Source: Pseudodesulfovibrio sediminis (GTDB lineage Bacteria; Desulfobacterota; Desulfovibrionia; Desulfovibrionales; Desulfovibrionaceae). Taken from it: a stretch of 64,000 nt of DNA. A model generated the notes under the pieces. That model searched no databases and was not told the DNA's origin. It worked only from the letters and a program-made list of their open reading frames with translations. A program made the position numbers and the translations under genes. The stretch is taken from NCBI RefSeq assembly GCF_020886695.1, contig NZ_AP024485.1, positions 629,001 through 693,000 on the forward strand. The letters are read 5' to 3'. This document shows positions 39,596 through 48,803 of the stretch, one piece after another. Position 1 is the stretch's first letter. The number at the start of each line of letters is the position of its first letter.

Positions 39596-40303
39596 ATGGT
39601 TTTGCTTGTCCCGGACGACGCAGAAGATGCAACCGAAAAGGCTGGATCCGAACAGCCCAAGGCCCAACTTGACGATTCAGAAGCAAGCAAAGCCACGCAA
39701 AAGGTCGATCTCGACCTTGACGATGCGCCATTTCTTGAGGACGAGGACGAAGAAGAAGAGATAGCCGAAGTAGAGGAGGAAACTCCTCTTCTAACGGAAA
39801 AAGAAGAGGACTCTAAACCAGGACTGGCCTCCCTCTTCAAGAACAAGCTCTTTCTTGGTAGCCTTGGGATCATTGTCCTCCTCCTCTTTGTCATCGTATT
39901 TTTGATTTTCGATGAACCTGAACCGCCACCTCCTCCGCCTATCCCTGTTGAAGAGACTGTAGCCGAAGAAGAAGCTCCTCCACTTGTGGAGGAGACACCG
40001 GAAATAATTATTCGGCTCGATCCGTTTCTCATCGAAAAGAAAGACAAACAGGGCAAAATTCGTTTTCTTGAAGTCCGTGTCCTCGTCTCAACAGAAGACG
40101 ATGGGCTGTCCAGACAATTCAAACAGGAAACATACACGGTTCGTAATGCGCTGTTCTACTACCTCAAGAATAAGGATTTACAGTTTTTATCCGATAAAGA
40201 GAATAGTGAGAAACTCAAGAAGGAATTACTGGGAATCATAAACCAATATATGGGTTTTGGTCAGTTCGATACACTGATGTTCGAACAATATCTTGTGAGG
40301 TAA
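39596..40303 (+). CDS. fliL: Flagellar basal-body protein FliL with acidic N-terminal extension
   Basis: A 235-residue inner-membrane protein that supports the stator. The membrane helix is at 86-105 (FLGSLGIIVLLLFVIVFLIF), followed by a proline-rich linker and the periplasmic domain. Most FliL proteins have only a short cytoplasmic tail; here about 80 residues precede the helix and they are strikingly acidic (DEDEEEEIAEVEEE, residues 49-62). Start and Shine-Dalgarno are not strong. Downstream gene spacing is three bases. Confidence 0.82.
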   Translation: MVLLVPDDAEDATEKAGSEQPKAQLDDSEASKATQKVDLDLDDAPFLEDEDEEEEIAEVEEETPLLTEKEEDSKPGLASLFKNKLFLGSLGIIVLLLFVIVFLIFDEPEPPPPPPIPVEETVAEEEAPPLVEETPEIIIRLDPFLIEKKDKQGKIRFLEVRVLVSTEDDGLSRQFKQETYTVRNALFYYLKNKDLQFLSDKENSEKLKKELLGIINQYMGFGQFDTLMFEQYLVR

Positions 40304-40306
40304 GCC

Positions 40307-40636
40307 ATGAGTACGACTCCGCTGGATCTGCCGATCCTCATCGCGCAACTGCCGTATGTGCAGAAGATCGCCCATGCGGAAAAGGCCAAACCTGAAATCC
40401 AACGACAATTATTCAACCCCCTGCTCCGGGAAAACATTGAAAAACAGCAGGGCAAGGTCCAACAGGTCGAAAAAAAGACAGCAACGGACCCCATTCAACG
40501 CGATGGACACAGCGCAGAACAGCAACAGGCGTCTTCGGAAAGAAAGAAGAAAGAAACAGAGGATGAAGCTTCTTCTGATACAGGCTCTTCGAATCCCTCG
40601 CCCTGGGCTGGCAACATCGTCAACGTCAAGATTTAA
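40307..40636 (+). CDS. Small conserved-looking protein in the flagellar operon
   Basis: A 109-residue, charged protein without membrane segments. The N-terminus (TPLDLPILIAQLPYVQKIAHAEKAKPEIQR) could form an amphipathic helix; the C-terminal half is a polar, glutamine- and glutamate-rich linker. I do not recognise a domain. Its place three bases after fliL and before a DUF2802 gene implies a role in the flagellum or chemotaxis. Confidence 0.6.
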   Translation: MSTTPLDLPILIAQLPYVQKIAHAEKAKPEIQRQLFNPLLRENIEKQQGKVQQVEKKTATDPIQRDGHSAEQQQASSERKKKETEDEASSDTGSSNPSPWAGNIVNVKI

Positions 40637-40664
40637 CCCAAAGCGCCCCCCAGAGGAACACTGA

Positions 40665-41072
40665 ATGTCCAACCTCCTTATCATCCTCTTTACTGTCAGC
40701 GAAGTCGTCCTGCTCATCATCGTCATTCTTTTCTTTCTGCGTCTGCGGAAATCGGAAACGCTCCTGTCCGGTCTTCAGGCAAACCACGATGATTTTATCA
40801 AACGATTGCAGTTCAACACGCAACTGGAAAGTGAGCTCGTCGCTACTTTTGAACAGCGGCAACAGGAATTGGTTGCCCTGAACACTGAATTGGAGAAAAA
40901 GGAAGCCCATCTGCAAAAGCTGGTCGATCTCGCAAATGAATACTGTAAGTCGCCTCAATTCATGAGAGAAATTATCATAAAAGGCCACCGTGCAGGCAAG
41001 TCGCCAGTGCAATTGGCCAAATCCACAGGATTGAGCCTTGAAGAGATCGAACTCATAATCGATCAAGCTTAA
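40665..41072 (+). CDS. DUF2802-like membrane protein of the flagellar cluster
   Basis: A 135-residue protein with one N-terminal membrane helix (residues 5-25), a coiled coil (30-85) and a C-terminal helix-turn-helix-like end (GKSPVQLAKSTGLSLEEIELII). This layout matches DUF2802 proteins found near chemotaxis and flagellar genes and loosely resembles Bacillus SwrB. No activity is known. Confidence 0.7.
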   Translation: MSNLLIILFTVSEVVLLIIVILFFLRLRKSETLLSGLQANHDDFIKRLQFNTQLESELVATFEQRQQELVALNTELEKKEAHLQKLVDLANEYCKSPQFMREIIIKGHRAGKSPVQLAKSTGLSLEEIELIIDQA

Positions 41073-41086
41073 CGGAGCGTATTTCC

Positions 41087-41914
41087 ATGCGTGTTAGCGG
41101 TTCTGGCAGCGGAGGAAATTCCTTTTTCGGAGGAAAGAATCGGTCTGATTCATTTCGCCAAAAGCATCGATGCGGCCAAAAAGTCAAAGGCATATTACTC
41201 AAGAATCTGTCGGATAACATGGCCTGGGTTGAAATCAACGGCGACAAGCTACTCGCCCAATTGGAAGTCTATCACCCCAGGGGAAGCAGGCTGACCTTTA
41301 TCATCAAACAACTTGTCCCTGATATCATTCTCAAGGAACTGACCTTGGGCCAGACAACGGGATCAACGCCGCTCAATCTTGCCAGTGCATTTGATACTGC
41401 CCGTACTCTTTTTGAAAACGCTCTCAGACAAGAACTTCAATCAGCCAAAGCGGTTAGCCCACGTCTCTCTCAAGTCGATTTTTTCAAGCTCATTGCCAGC
41501 AACGCTCAACTCTGCGCATGTTATCTCGACGCGACAGGCTGCGCGCGCGCACTCTCAACTCCGCTAGAACAAAAAGGAAAGGGGCGAATTCTCTATCAAC
41601 CGTGGTATGCTCCTTACAGCCGCCGCCAAGTCACGTTTGTCCACCAAAACAACGAGAAGTCGGCACTGAATACCAGTATCGTTGAGTTCGATCACACCCA
41701 GCTGGGCTTGGTCAGAGTGGAATTCATGTACGGAAACGGAAAGGTTGCTTACAAAATAAAAATGCAGCATCCTAAACACAGTACTGCCCTCTTACGATAT
41801 CTTGCCGCACAAACCCACCTTGAATTGACGGACCAACCAGACAATCTGGGCATAATGAAACTGCCCAATTTCAGTCATGGTGGCATCATCACTGAAATGG
41901 TGTTCAAGGCATAA
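41087..41914 (+). CDS. Unknown protein at the end of the flagellar operon
   Basis: A 275-residue soluble protein with a glycine-rich N-terminus (GSGSGGNSFFGG) and a small beta-rich segment (VKGILLKNLSDNMAWVEINGDKLLAQ) that resembles the OB-like or FliK-like C-terminal pieces of some flagellar proteins. No family can be assigned with confidence. It ends at a strong terminator and is the last gene of the flagellar operon. Confidence 0.6.
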   Translation: MRVSGSGSGGNSFFGGKNRSDSFRQKHRCGQKVKGILLKNLSDNMAWVEINGDKLLAQLEVYHPRGSRLTFIIKQLVPDIILKELTLGQTTGSTPLNLASAFDTARTLFENALRQELQSAKAVSPRLSQVDFFKLIASNAQLCACYLDATGCARALSTPLEQKGKGRILYQPWYAPYSRRQVTFVHQNNEKSALNTSIVEFDHTQLGLVRVEFMYGNGKVAYKIKMQHPKHSTALLRYLAAQTHLELTDQPDNLGIMKLPNFSHGGIITEMVFKA

Positions 41915-41947
41915 AAAAAGGCCCGCCAAATGGCGGGCCTTTTTTTA
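41913..41947. terminator. Bidirectional rho-independent terminator
   Basis: A 15-bp stem (41913-41927 with 41932-41946) with flanking A and T runs separates the flagellar operon from convergent lpxC. Confidence 0.95.
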
Positions 41948-41967
41948 TATATCGTAGAGAATTTCTA

Positions 41968-42888
41968 TTAAGCTACTGCGGTGACAGGCTGTTCACCCTC
42001 GGACCCAAAGACTTCCTCACCAACTACGGGCTGAGGCAAGGTCTTTTCTTCGAGATACATCTCTCTATTCTCATCAAGATGACGCAGGAACTCATTATTC
42101 AAGGCATGCCCAGAAGCAAAGACCTCAAAATGGCCATGCAACGGAGAACCGAGAATCGCCATATCACCCACGAAATCGAGCAACTTGTGACGAACGAATT
42201 CATCCTTGAAACGCAACCCTTCAGCATTGAGAACGCCGTATTCATCCAGAACAACAGCATTATCCAATGAGCCTCCGAGGGCCAGGCCATTGGCATGCAG
42301 GTAATCAACTTCCTTGAGGAAGCCGAATGTGCGGGCCTTGGCAATGTCCCTGGCAAATGTCTCAGGCGTCACTTCCAGCGTCATTTGCTGACGACCAATG
42401 AGGGGATGCGCAAAATCGATAGTATAATCAATGCACAAACCATCAAACGGCTTTGCCTTGATATACTTGCCATCCTTTTCAAACTCAACGACCTTCTTTA
42501 TGGCGATAACCTTGCGAGCCTTGTTCAGCTTGCGCACACCGGCCTGCTTGAGAAGGTAGACAAACGATGCGGCGGAACCGTCCATGATGGGCAGCTCACG
42601 ACCGGATACTTCTATATGAATATTATCGATTCCCATGCCACTCACTGCGGCCAGGAGATGTTCTACAGTGGCAACGGCCTCGTGACCGTCCCCCAGCACC
42701 GTGGCCAGGCTGGTCGCAACGACCAGAGAGGGGGCAGGGGTCATGAAGATGGAACCGGTACCATTACGAAGGGAGAACAGGATTCCGGTATCCTCAGCGG
42801 CCGGACGAAGAACCAACTCCACCTGCTTACCGCTGTGTAGTCCGATTCCTGTGCAACGCACTGATTTATGTATAGTAGTCTGAGACAT
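41968..42888 (-). CDS. lpxC: UDP-3-O-acyl-N-acetylglucosamine deacetylase LpxC
   Basis: A 306-residue zinc hydrolase for the committed step of lipid A synthesis. The zinc histidine is in TVEHLLAAVSGMGIDN and two more ligands in HKLLDFVGDMAILG, with the active-site base in GHFEVFASGHALN. GGAGGAAAT precedes the ATG. It is transcribed alone from the AT-rich gap at 42889-43063. Confidence 0.97.
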   Translation of the reverse strand: MSQTTIHKSVRCTGIGLHSGKQVELVLRPAAEDTGILFSLRNGTGSIFMTPAPSLVVATSLATVLGDGHEAVATVEHLLAAVSGMGIDNIHIEVSGRELPIMDGSAASFVYLLKQAGVRKLNKARKVIAIKKVVEFEKDGKYIKAKPFDGLCIDYTIDFAHPLIGRQQMTLEVTPETFARDIAKARTFGFLKEVDYLHANGLALGGSLDNAVVLDEYGVLNAEGLRFKDEFVRHKLLDFVGDMAILGSPLHGHFEVFASGHALNNEFLRHLDENREMYLEEKTLPQPVVGEEVFGSEGEQPVTAVA

Positions 42889-43063
42889 ATTTCCTCCGAT
42901 TGATATCTTAACATAGCAAGAACGGTGCCATTAGATACTTTTCGGATAACCACTTAAATTTATTTGTTTTTTACGACAAGACTTTGTCTAGAAAAATGTG
43001 GTTTTTTCGCAACTATTTGTATTTTTACAACAACATGAGGAACCGTGTGTTGCATTTATGAGA

Positions 43064-43918
43064 TTAGACTTTTTGTGCAAAAACCACACGATCAAGGCCC
43101 GCAAGATCGGGAATGACCTTAACATCCTCGAATTGCGGGAAGTGCTGGGAGATGATTTTTTTTACGGCGTCACCCTGTTTATAGCCAATCTCCATGAAAA
43201 AATGCCCTCCTGGCCTCAGAGCATGAACGACCTCGGGTAACATTTGACGCACATGGTCAAGTCCTTCTGGACCACTCACCAATGCTCCAGTCGGCTCAAA
43301 AGCGGTGACCTCATGGCTTGCTTCTTCAAACTCGACTTGAGAGACGTAAGGCGGATTGGAAACGATGAAGTCGAAAGACTCTCCGGTAAACAAACGCTTC
43401 GTGAAATCCCCTTCCATACATTCAACCCGATCCTCAACACCGTGCATGCGCGCATTCTCTGAAGCAATTTTCAGAGCGTCCTGACAAATATCTACAGCAA
43501 CGCAGCTGGCCTGGGGAAACAAATGAGAAATGGTGACAGCCAAAATACCGGACCCGGTACCGAGGTCAGCGAAATGCAGATCCTTATCTTTCGAGTGAAG
43601 CTGTTCAACTTCTTCAATAATGTGCTCGGTTTCCGGACGAGGAATCAAAACACCGGGGCCAACTTGAAAATCGAGCCCATAGAATTCCTTTTCTCCTAGA
43701 ATATACGCAATCGGCTCCCCTGCCTCACGTCGCTTGAGAAGCAACTCTATCTCAGCCCTTTCGGTATCGGAAAACACCCTGTTCCGATCCACGACAAGGG
43801 CAAGTCGAGAACAGCCAAGGACATGGGCGGCCAGCAGCTCGGCACTTAAACGAGGCGAGTCAACACCGGCAAGACGAGCTTCGGATTCAACAAGATAATT
43901 CTGGACAGTAAAAGACAT
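43064..43918 (-). CDS. prmC: Peptide chain release factor N5-glutamine methyltransferase PrmC
   Basis: A 284-residue SAM-dependent enzyme that methylates the GGQ glutamine of release factors. The SAM motif DLGTGSGILAV and the catalytic NPPY (IVSNPPYVSQ) are visible. It lies 18 bases downstream of its substrate gene prfA, the usual pairing. Confidence 0.96.
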   Translation of the reverse strand: MSFTVQNYLVESEARLAGVDSPRLSAELLAAHVLGCSRLALVVDRNRVFSDTERAEIELLLKRREAGEPIAYILGEKEFYGLDFQVGPGVLIPRPETEHIIEEVEQLHSKDKDLHFADLGTGSGILAVTISHLFPQASCVAVDICQDALKIASENARMHGVEDRVECMEGDFTKRLFTGESFDFIVSNPPYVSQVEFEEASHEVTAFEPTGALVSGPEGLDHVRQMLPEVVHALRPGGHFFMEIGYKQGDAVKKIISQHFPQFEDVKVIPDLAGLDRVVFAQKV

Positions 43919-43936
43919 GCATGCCCCTCTGGGGGA

Positions 43937-45004
43937 TTAATCGGCTTGGTGTTTCAGAGCTTCTGACTGAAAATGATTGATCAAGGCTTCCGTCAACTCG
44001 GTCAGGTCACCTTCCATGATCTGCGGCAACTTATGCAGCGTCAAATTGATACGATGATCAGACACACGCCCCTGGGGATAGTTGTATGTGCGAATACGTT
44101 CGGAGCGGTCGCCAGACCCGACCTGGCTGCGGCGGGTGGCATCTTCCTCGGCTTTGGCCTTCTCCTGCTCATGCTGAAGCAAGCGAGAGCGCAACACCTT
44201 CATGGCCTTGGCTTTGTTCTTGTGCTGGGATTTTTCATCCTGGCAGATAACAACAAGGCCGGTCGGATCATGCGTAATGCGGATGGCAGAGTCAGTCGTA
44301 TTGACAGACTGACCGCCAGGGCCGGAAGCACGGAAAACATCGACACGAATATCTTCGTTACGGATATGGACATCCACTTCTTCGGCTTCAGCCATGATGG
44401 CGACAGTAACCGCAGACGTATGGATGCGTCCCTGGGACTCCGTGGCCGGCACACGCTGTACGCGGTGAGTACCGGATTCATATTTGAGGATACTGTAGAC
44501 CTTGTCCCCGGAGATGGAAGCAATGACTTCCTTGAGTCCACCGGACCCCGTGGTATTGGAGCTGATCTCCTCAACGGTCCACTTGTTCACCTCTGCATAG
44601 CGGGTGTACATGCGATAAAGGTCTGCGGCAAAAAGAGCGGCTTCATCGCCACCGGTACCTGCACGGATTTCAAGAAGAATATTCTTATCATCCATCGGGT
44701 CTTTCGGCAGCAACAGGACTTTCAGTTTTTCTTCAAGCGCCGGCAACTGCGGTTCGAGTTCCGCAAGCTCGGCTTTGGCCATCTCCTGGATATCAGGATC
44801 GGAGTCATTCAACATCTCCTTGTTGTCCTGAATCTCCTGCGCGACCTGCTTATAGTTGTTCATGGCCGAAACCACGACCCCAAGATCGGCATGCGCCTTG
44901 GATACTTTCTTGTACCGTTCCTGGTCATTGAAAATATCGGGCTGGGCAAGCTCCTGTTCCAATTCCTTAAATTTTACTTCAATTTCTGCGAGCTTGCCGA
45001 ACAT
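43937..45004 (-). CDS. prfA: Peptide chain release factor 1
   Basis: A 355-residue RF1 for UAA and UAG stops. The stop-codon motif PAT ([10 protein letters not shown], near residue 185) and the GGQ motif ([10 protein letters not shown], near 230) are present. GGAGTG precedes the ATG. Forms an operon with the DUF1385 gene one base upstream and prmC downstream. Confidence 0.97.
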   Translation of the reverse strand: MFGKLAEIEVKFKELEQELAQPDIFNDQERYKKVSKAHADLGVVVSAMNNYKQVAQEIQDNKEMLNDSDPDIQEMAKAELAELEPQLPALEEKLKVLLLPKDPMDDKNILLEIRAGTGGDEAALFAADLYRMYTRYAEVNKWTVEEISSNTTGSGGLKEVIASISGDKVYSILKYESGTHRVQRVPATESQGRIHTSAVTVAIMAEAEEVDVHIRNEDIRVDVFRASGPGGQSVNTTDSAIRITHDPTGLVVICQDEKSQHKNKAKAMKVLRSRLLQHEQEKAKAEEDATRRSQVGSGDRSERIRTYNYPQGRVSDHRINLTLHKLPQIMEGDLTELTEALINHFQSEALKHQAD

Positions 45005-45005
45005 A

Positions 45006-45932
45006 TTAGCACTCCTCTGGGTTCACAGCGCACTTCAAAGCAGCAATGGCCACTTCAAGCTGGCTGTCGTCAGGTTCCTTGGTGGTCAGCATCTGCATCA
45101 TCAACCCGGGCCAGCACATAAGCTTGCACAGGGAATTCTTGCTGTATTTGCCGGCGAATTTGATCATCTCATAGGCCACACAACTGACTGGCACCATAAG
45201 GATGAGTTTCATACCGACAATATAAAGATGCTTAACAATGAAATTTTCCGGTGTGAAGAACGTCAGGAGATACGGGACAAGCACGGCATACAGAAGAATG
45301 GAAACAACCAGCACGAACAACAAAAAAGCTGTACCGCAACGAGGATGCAAACGACTATAAAAACGCGTGGAATCGGGAGAAAGCTCCCTGCCCTCTTCCC
45401 AGGTCCAGATCACCTTGTGCTCTGCACCATGGTACTGAAAAACGCGACGGATATCCGGTATATATGAAATGGCCAGAATGTAGGACACGAAAACGAACAT
45501 CTTGATGGCACCGTCCCAGGCATGGAAGCTCAATGAATCCACATCGCCGGCCCAGCCAAGATATTCCATACCCACAGACAGAAAATGCGGAAGGACAACG
45601 AACAATCCAAGAGCGGCTCCCAATGCCAAGACCATAGTCAGCAGCAAATGCCAGGAAGTCAGTTCGCCTCCATCTTCATCTCCGTCATCAGCGGCCTGCA
45701 TTGCGGAAAAATTGAGCGCCTTGATTCCATTGACCATGGTCTCCATAAGAACGGGGAAACCGCGAAGGAAGGGTTTCTTGAGCAAGGGATGACGAACCAT
45801 AGTGAACCAGGGCCGTATCTCGGTGACTATTTCACCATCAGGCTTTCGAATGGCTATGGCCAGTTTATCCTTGGCGCGCATCATAACACCTTCGATCACA
45901 GCCTGACCACCCACTGCCTGAGGCGCAGCCAT
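45006..45932 (-). CDS. DUF1385 (YqhQ-like) membrane protein
   Basis: A 308-residue multi-helix membrane protein that begins with the family's [19 protein letters not shown]. The ORF opens at a TTG 24 bases upstream, but CGAGGAC sits properly before the ATG at 45932. The DUF1385-prfA-prmC order is common in several bacterial groups; the function of the family is not established. Confidence 0.88.
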   Translation of the reverse strand: MAAPQAVGGQAVIEGVMMRAKDKLAIAIRKPDGEIVTEIRPWFTMVRHPLLKKPFLRGFPVLMETMVNGIKALNFSAMQAADDGDEDGGELTSWHLLLTMVLALGAALGLFVVLPHFLSVGMEYLGWAGDVDSLSFHAWDGAIKMFVFVSYILAISYIPDIRRVFQYHGAEHKVIWTWEEGRELSPDSTRFYSRLHPRCGTAFLLFVLVVSILLYAVLVPYLLTFFTPENFIVKHLYIVGMKLILMVPVSCVAYEMIKFAGKYSKNSLCKLMCWPGLMMQMLTTKEPDDSQLEVAIAALKCAVNPEEC

Positions 45933-46142
45933 CGTCAAAAGTCCTCGCAGATTCAAGAAGTTACCCTCCAGTGAAAGGATGAAGTATCATATCTGAGGCA
46001 CGCGCTAACAAGGAGTGCCGCCAAGGAACAGAATTAAGGATTCCCCGGAGTTTGTAAAGGGTGCCACACAATAGAATATGCCTCCGAAGGGTAGAACCCA
46101 ATCGAAGGCATATGCTCACGGCTTGACGCCGAAAAAAAGTAG

Positions 46143-46364
46143 CTACTTCTTGGCCAGGCTATTGAGATCTCCGTATTTTTTACGGAAGCGATCAATACGA
46201 CCAGCGGTATCAACGAAACGCTGCTTGCCGGTGTAGAAGGGGTGGCAGTTGGAACAGATTTCAACTTCCAGCTCTTCACCCTTGGTGGTCAGAAGCTCGG
46301 ACTCGTAGCCGCAATGGCAACGGATTTTTGCCTTGAAGGTCTTGGGATGAATATCGTTTTTCAT
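46143..46364 (-). CDS. rpmE: Large-subunit ribosomal protein L31 (zinc-binding form)
   Basis: A 73-residue L31. The zinc form is shown by four cysteines: two in KIRCHCGYE and two in [20 protein letters not shown] precedes the ATG. A good promoter lies about 35 bases upstream. Confidence 0.96.
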   Translation of the reverse strand: MKNDIHPKTFKAKIRCHCGYESELLTTKGEELEVEICSNCHPFYTGKQRFVDTAGRIDRFRKKYGDLNSLAKK

Positions 46365-46400
46365 GACTTTCTCCTGTCATTTTTTTGCGTGGAACTCGGT

Positions 46401-46429
46401 CTTATACGCACTGCATATAGGCTTGGCAA
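46401..46429 (-). promoter_or_regulatory. Sigma-70 promoter of rpmE
   Basis: On the minus strand TTGCCA (46424-46429) and TATAAG (46401-46406) are 17 bases apart, with the start codon of rpmE 37 bases beyond. Confidence 0.7.
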
Positions 46430-46496
46430 GTAAAAAATTCGAGTATTTCCATATGTGTTCGCCAGCTCACCACATCCACACATGCATTGCAATAAG

Positions 46497-46530
46497 AAAA
46501 GGCGGAAGCCGAAGCTTCCGCCCTTTTTTT
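46497..46530. terminator. Bidirectional rho-independent terminator after dsrC
   Basis: A GGCGGAAGC / GCTTCCGCC stem (46501-46509 with 46514-46522) with loop CGAA is flanked by A and T runs on both sides. On the minus strand it ends dsrC. Confidence 0.92.
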
Positions 46531-46548
46531 AACAAGCTCTGTCGCGAA

Positions 46549-46866
46549 CTAAACGCAACCGGTGGGCTTGGGCAGGCCAGCCATTTTACAGGCGCCTTTA
46601 CCAGGTCCGGACGGGAACAGTTCGTAGATCTGCTTCAGCTTGAAGCCGGTGACTTTGGACAGAATACGGACCATCGGTGCGATGCCGTTCTTCTTGTAGT
46701 AGTCCTGCAGAAAGTCGATGACTTTCTGGTGATCTTCAGAAATGTCTTTGATGCCTTCAGAATCTTTGACGTAGTCAACCCAAAGCGGTGTCCAGTCTTC
46801 AAATTTCTGCAGGAAACCGTCTTCGTCAACCTCAAAAGAAGAGCCTTGAAATTCAACAACAGCCAT
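46549..46866 (-). CDS. dsrC: Dissimilatory sulfite reductase-associated protein DsrC
   Basis: A 105-residue DsrC/TusE-family protein. It has the two C-terminal cysteines that define functional DsrC: C93 in GACKM and the penultimate C104 in TGCV, ten residues between them. DsrC carries the sulfur of sulfite as a trisulfide between DsrAB and the membrane complex DsrMKJOP. This is the best single marker here for dissimilatory sulfate reduction. GGAGGATACA precedes the ATG. As is normal in this group, it stands apart from dsrAB and has its own strong promoter, structured leader and terminator. Confidence 0.96.
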   Translation of the reverse strand: MAVVEFQGSSFEVDEDGFLQKFEDWTPLWVDYVKDSEGIKDISEDHQKVIDFLQDYYKKNGIAPMVRILSKVTGFKLKQIYELFPSGPGKGACKMAGLPKPTGCV

Positions 46867-46899
46867 TGTATCCTCCTAGTGGATGTTTTTCATGCTGTG

Positions 46900-46982
46900 G
46901 CTTCGAAAACTTCGAAGCAACCATATCCGTTTAAACAGCGATCCGCTGCTTAGATGCCAAAAAAAGAAACGGTCTAAAACCG
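46900..46982 (-). promoter_or_regulatory. Structured 5' leader of dsrC
   Basis: Between the promoter and the start codon lie three short hairpins: CGGT/ACCG at 46970-46982 close to the predicted transcript start, CAGCG/CGCTG at 46936-46948 and a perfect 8-bp GCTTCGAA/TTCGAAGC at 46900-46918. The leader is about 115 bases. Such hairpins often stabilise abundant messages; a regulatory role is a guess. Confidence 0.5.
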
Positions 46983-46989
46983 TGGAGGG

Positions 46990-47019
46990 ACATTACGTCC
47001 AGACCCCCGCCTTTGTCAA
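46990..47019 (-). promoter_or_regulatory. Strong sigma-70 promoter of dsrC
   Basis: On the minus strand a perfect TTGACA (47014-47019) is followed 18 bases later by TAATGT (46990-46995). Predicted transcript start near 46983. Confidence 0.75.
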
Positions 47020-47075
47020 GCAGAAGGCGTATTTCGAATGAATAAATCTTGCAACTTTATATTATATATAACCAA

Positions 47076-48803
47076 TTAAGATTCCATCAATTCTTCATAG
47101 TGCTTCTGGGCATAGTCCAGGCTGGGGTCCATATCCAATGCGGCTCGCAAATAGTCAAGCGCCTGTTCACGGTTGCCCATGAACTTGTGGCACAGCCCAA
47201 GATTGGCAAGATCATGCGGTGACCCACTATCGATATCAAGCGATGCGAGGAAATCTTCTGCGGCTTCCGCATACCTCTCGCCCTTGAAATGAGCCACTCC
47301 ACGCAGATTATAAAACTCTTTGCACTCCTGATCAAGCGCAATGGCTCTGCCCAGTGGATCCAACGTATTTTCCCAATCCTCCACCTGTGAAAGCGCATAT
47401 GCCTGATAAAAAGCTGACAACGCCCGTTCAGCGTTAGCCGGTTGTAACGGCTCGGCCTCTTCGAACTGACTTGCAGCATACAGGGGGTCTCCCATACGCA
47501 ATGCAAGGAGTCCTCGGAAGAACGGCAGGAAATATCCACCGGGGTAGACTTCCTCCAACACATCGAGTCCTTCCAGCGCCTCATCAAAATCAGCGTCCTC
47601 TGCAAGCATCCGACCGACGAACAACCCGATAGACCTGTGTGCCGTCCGTTCACGGAAATCAAAACCGGGAACAAAATTATAGTTAGTGGTCACCATCAAA
47701 TCCGGATGTCGGGTATCAACAGCGTACAGCGTATCACCCAAAGCCTTGAGACCGTTTGCCAGGGCCATCAATTCCTTTAGAATATTATCACTTTCTATAG
47801 TCGGCAGAGAATCCAATGAAACGACGTCCCCTTCCTTGAGCCATTTCGCCTGCTCCAACTCCAGGAATTTAGGCAGGCCGGAAGCCTCATATACCCTACT
47901 CGTTTCGAAATCGCCTGCGAGCTGGGCCACTTCTGTGATCGCCCGGATCGCAGCCTTTTCCGGTGTAGCGGCAGTACCGGCCGTAAAGACTATTTCACTC
48001 AGCACAGGAAAGGTTTTCGGATCCCAGGCAATGGCCGCAATTGTCGGCACCGGATAACCGAGAGTAAAATCCTTGAGAATGAGCTTGATGTTATTGCGCT
48101 CAAACTTCTCCACCAACTTTTGCAGCACAGGGCTATCCGAACTCGTCGGATCAATGGTTGGCGTCACTTGCCGGGTTCTGTCCACAACGGCGCACACGTG
48201 GCGTTCAACCAGCTCGCATGCCCCCTGAGAAATGGACTCCTCAAACGTGTTTCCTGCTGACGATCCATTGAACTCGTTGAGTTTCTTGAACCAATCAAGG
48301 GGAACGAACTCTTCTTCGCCGGTTGCGACATTCAGAGCAGGATGAAAACGCCACTGGATGAGATCCATGAGCCGGACAGCTTTTTTCTCGGAAATATCTT
48401 CTTCGACCGAGCGAATGACCTGACGTATATCCATGGTCCGGCCAGGCCATTGTGCCTGCGCATCGGTCCAGGTCATTTCAGTAAAGTTGGATTCATCACC
48501 CCAAAAGCTGAAATAGGAATAGCGCTCCACCAATTCCATGAGCGCAGAGGCTTCGGCCTGCTCCGGAGAAGCCCCCTTCCCCATCTGCTTTCTGGTTGGC
48601 ATGATAGACCGAGCTTCAGGACCGCATTCGCTGACAAAGACGGGTATGCCCAGTCTGCCTGTGTCCACTCGATCAGTCTTTGCCAATACACCGGCACACT
48701 TCTCGGCCAGCAGACCCTTGACCCGCGTCACGGTTTCCACCGGGCTGCATGCCTTATCCTGATCAGTGGTAAATTGTTTCGGACAGTCTTTGAGTTCTAT
48801 CAC
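47076..48803 (-). CDS. YcaO-family protein with C-terminal TPR domain
   Basis: A 575-residue protein. Residues about 60-410 form a YcaO domain, an ATP-dependent fold that phosphorylates or thiolates peptide amides. Conserved glutamates of the ATP/Mg site are in SALMELVERYS (E90, E93) and GNTFEESISQGACELVERH (E189, E197, E200). The last 150 residues are tetratricopeptide repeats, the same two-part build as E. coli YcaO, an accessory factor for methylthiolation of ribosomal protein S12. The proline-rich tail of azoline-forming YcaO enzymes is absent. It overlaps the methyltransferase gene by four bases, and dsrC lies about 200 bases further on. Its substrate is unknown. Confidence 0.85.
   Translation of the reverse strand: MIELKDCPKQFTTDQDKACSPVETVTRVKGLLAEKCAGVLAKTDRVDTGRLGIPVFVSECGPEARSIMPTRKQMGKGASPEQAEASALMELVERYSYFSFWGDESNFTEMTWTDAQAQWPGRTMDIRQVIRSVEEDISEKKAVRLMDLIQWRFHPALNVATGEEEFVPLDWFKKLNEFNGSSAGNTFEESISQGACELVERHVCAVVDRTRQVTPTIDPTSSDSPVLQKLVEKFERNNIKLILKDFTLGYPVPTIAAIAWDPKTFPVLSEIVFTAGTAATPEKAAIRAITEVAQLAGDFETSRVYEASGLPKFLELEQAKWLKEGDVVSLDSLPTIESDNILKELMALANGLKALGDTLYAVDTRHPDLMVTTNYNFVPGFDFRERTAHRSIGLFVGRMLAEDADFDEALEGLDVLEEVYPGGYFLPFFRGLLALRMGDPLYAASQFEEAEPLQPANAERALSAFYQAYALSQVEDWENTLDPLGRAIALDQECKEFYNLRGVAHFKGERYAEAAEDFLASLDIDSGSPHDLANLGLCHKFMGNREQALDYLRAALDMDPSLDYAQKHYEELMES

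Noticed and set aside
43973-45121. Long plus-strand open frame opposite prfA
   Set aside because: Shadow of the RF1 gene, which has the GGQ and PAT motifs; the antisense protein has no family features.
46077-46110. Hairpin after rpmE as terminator
   Set aside because: An ATGCCT/AGGCAT stem with mismatches is present but no T run follows on the minus strand.
47076-48803. Azoline-forming (thiazole/oxazole) peptide cluster around YcaO
   Set aside because: There is no partner E1-like protein, no dehydrogenase and no precursor peptide nearby, and the YcaO ends in TPR repeats rather than a proline-rich tail.
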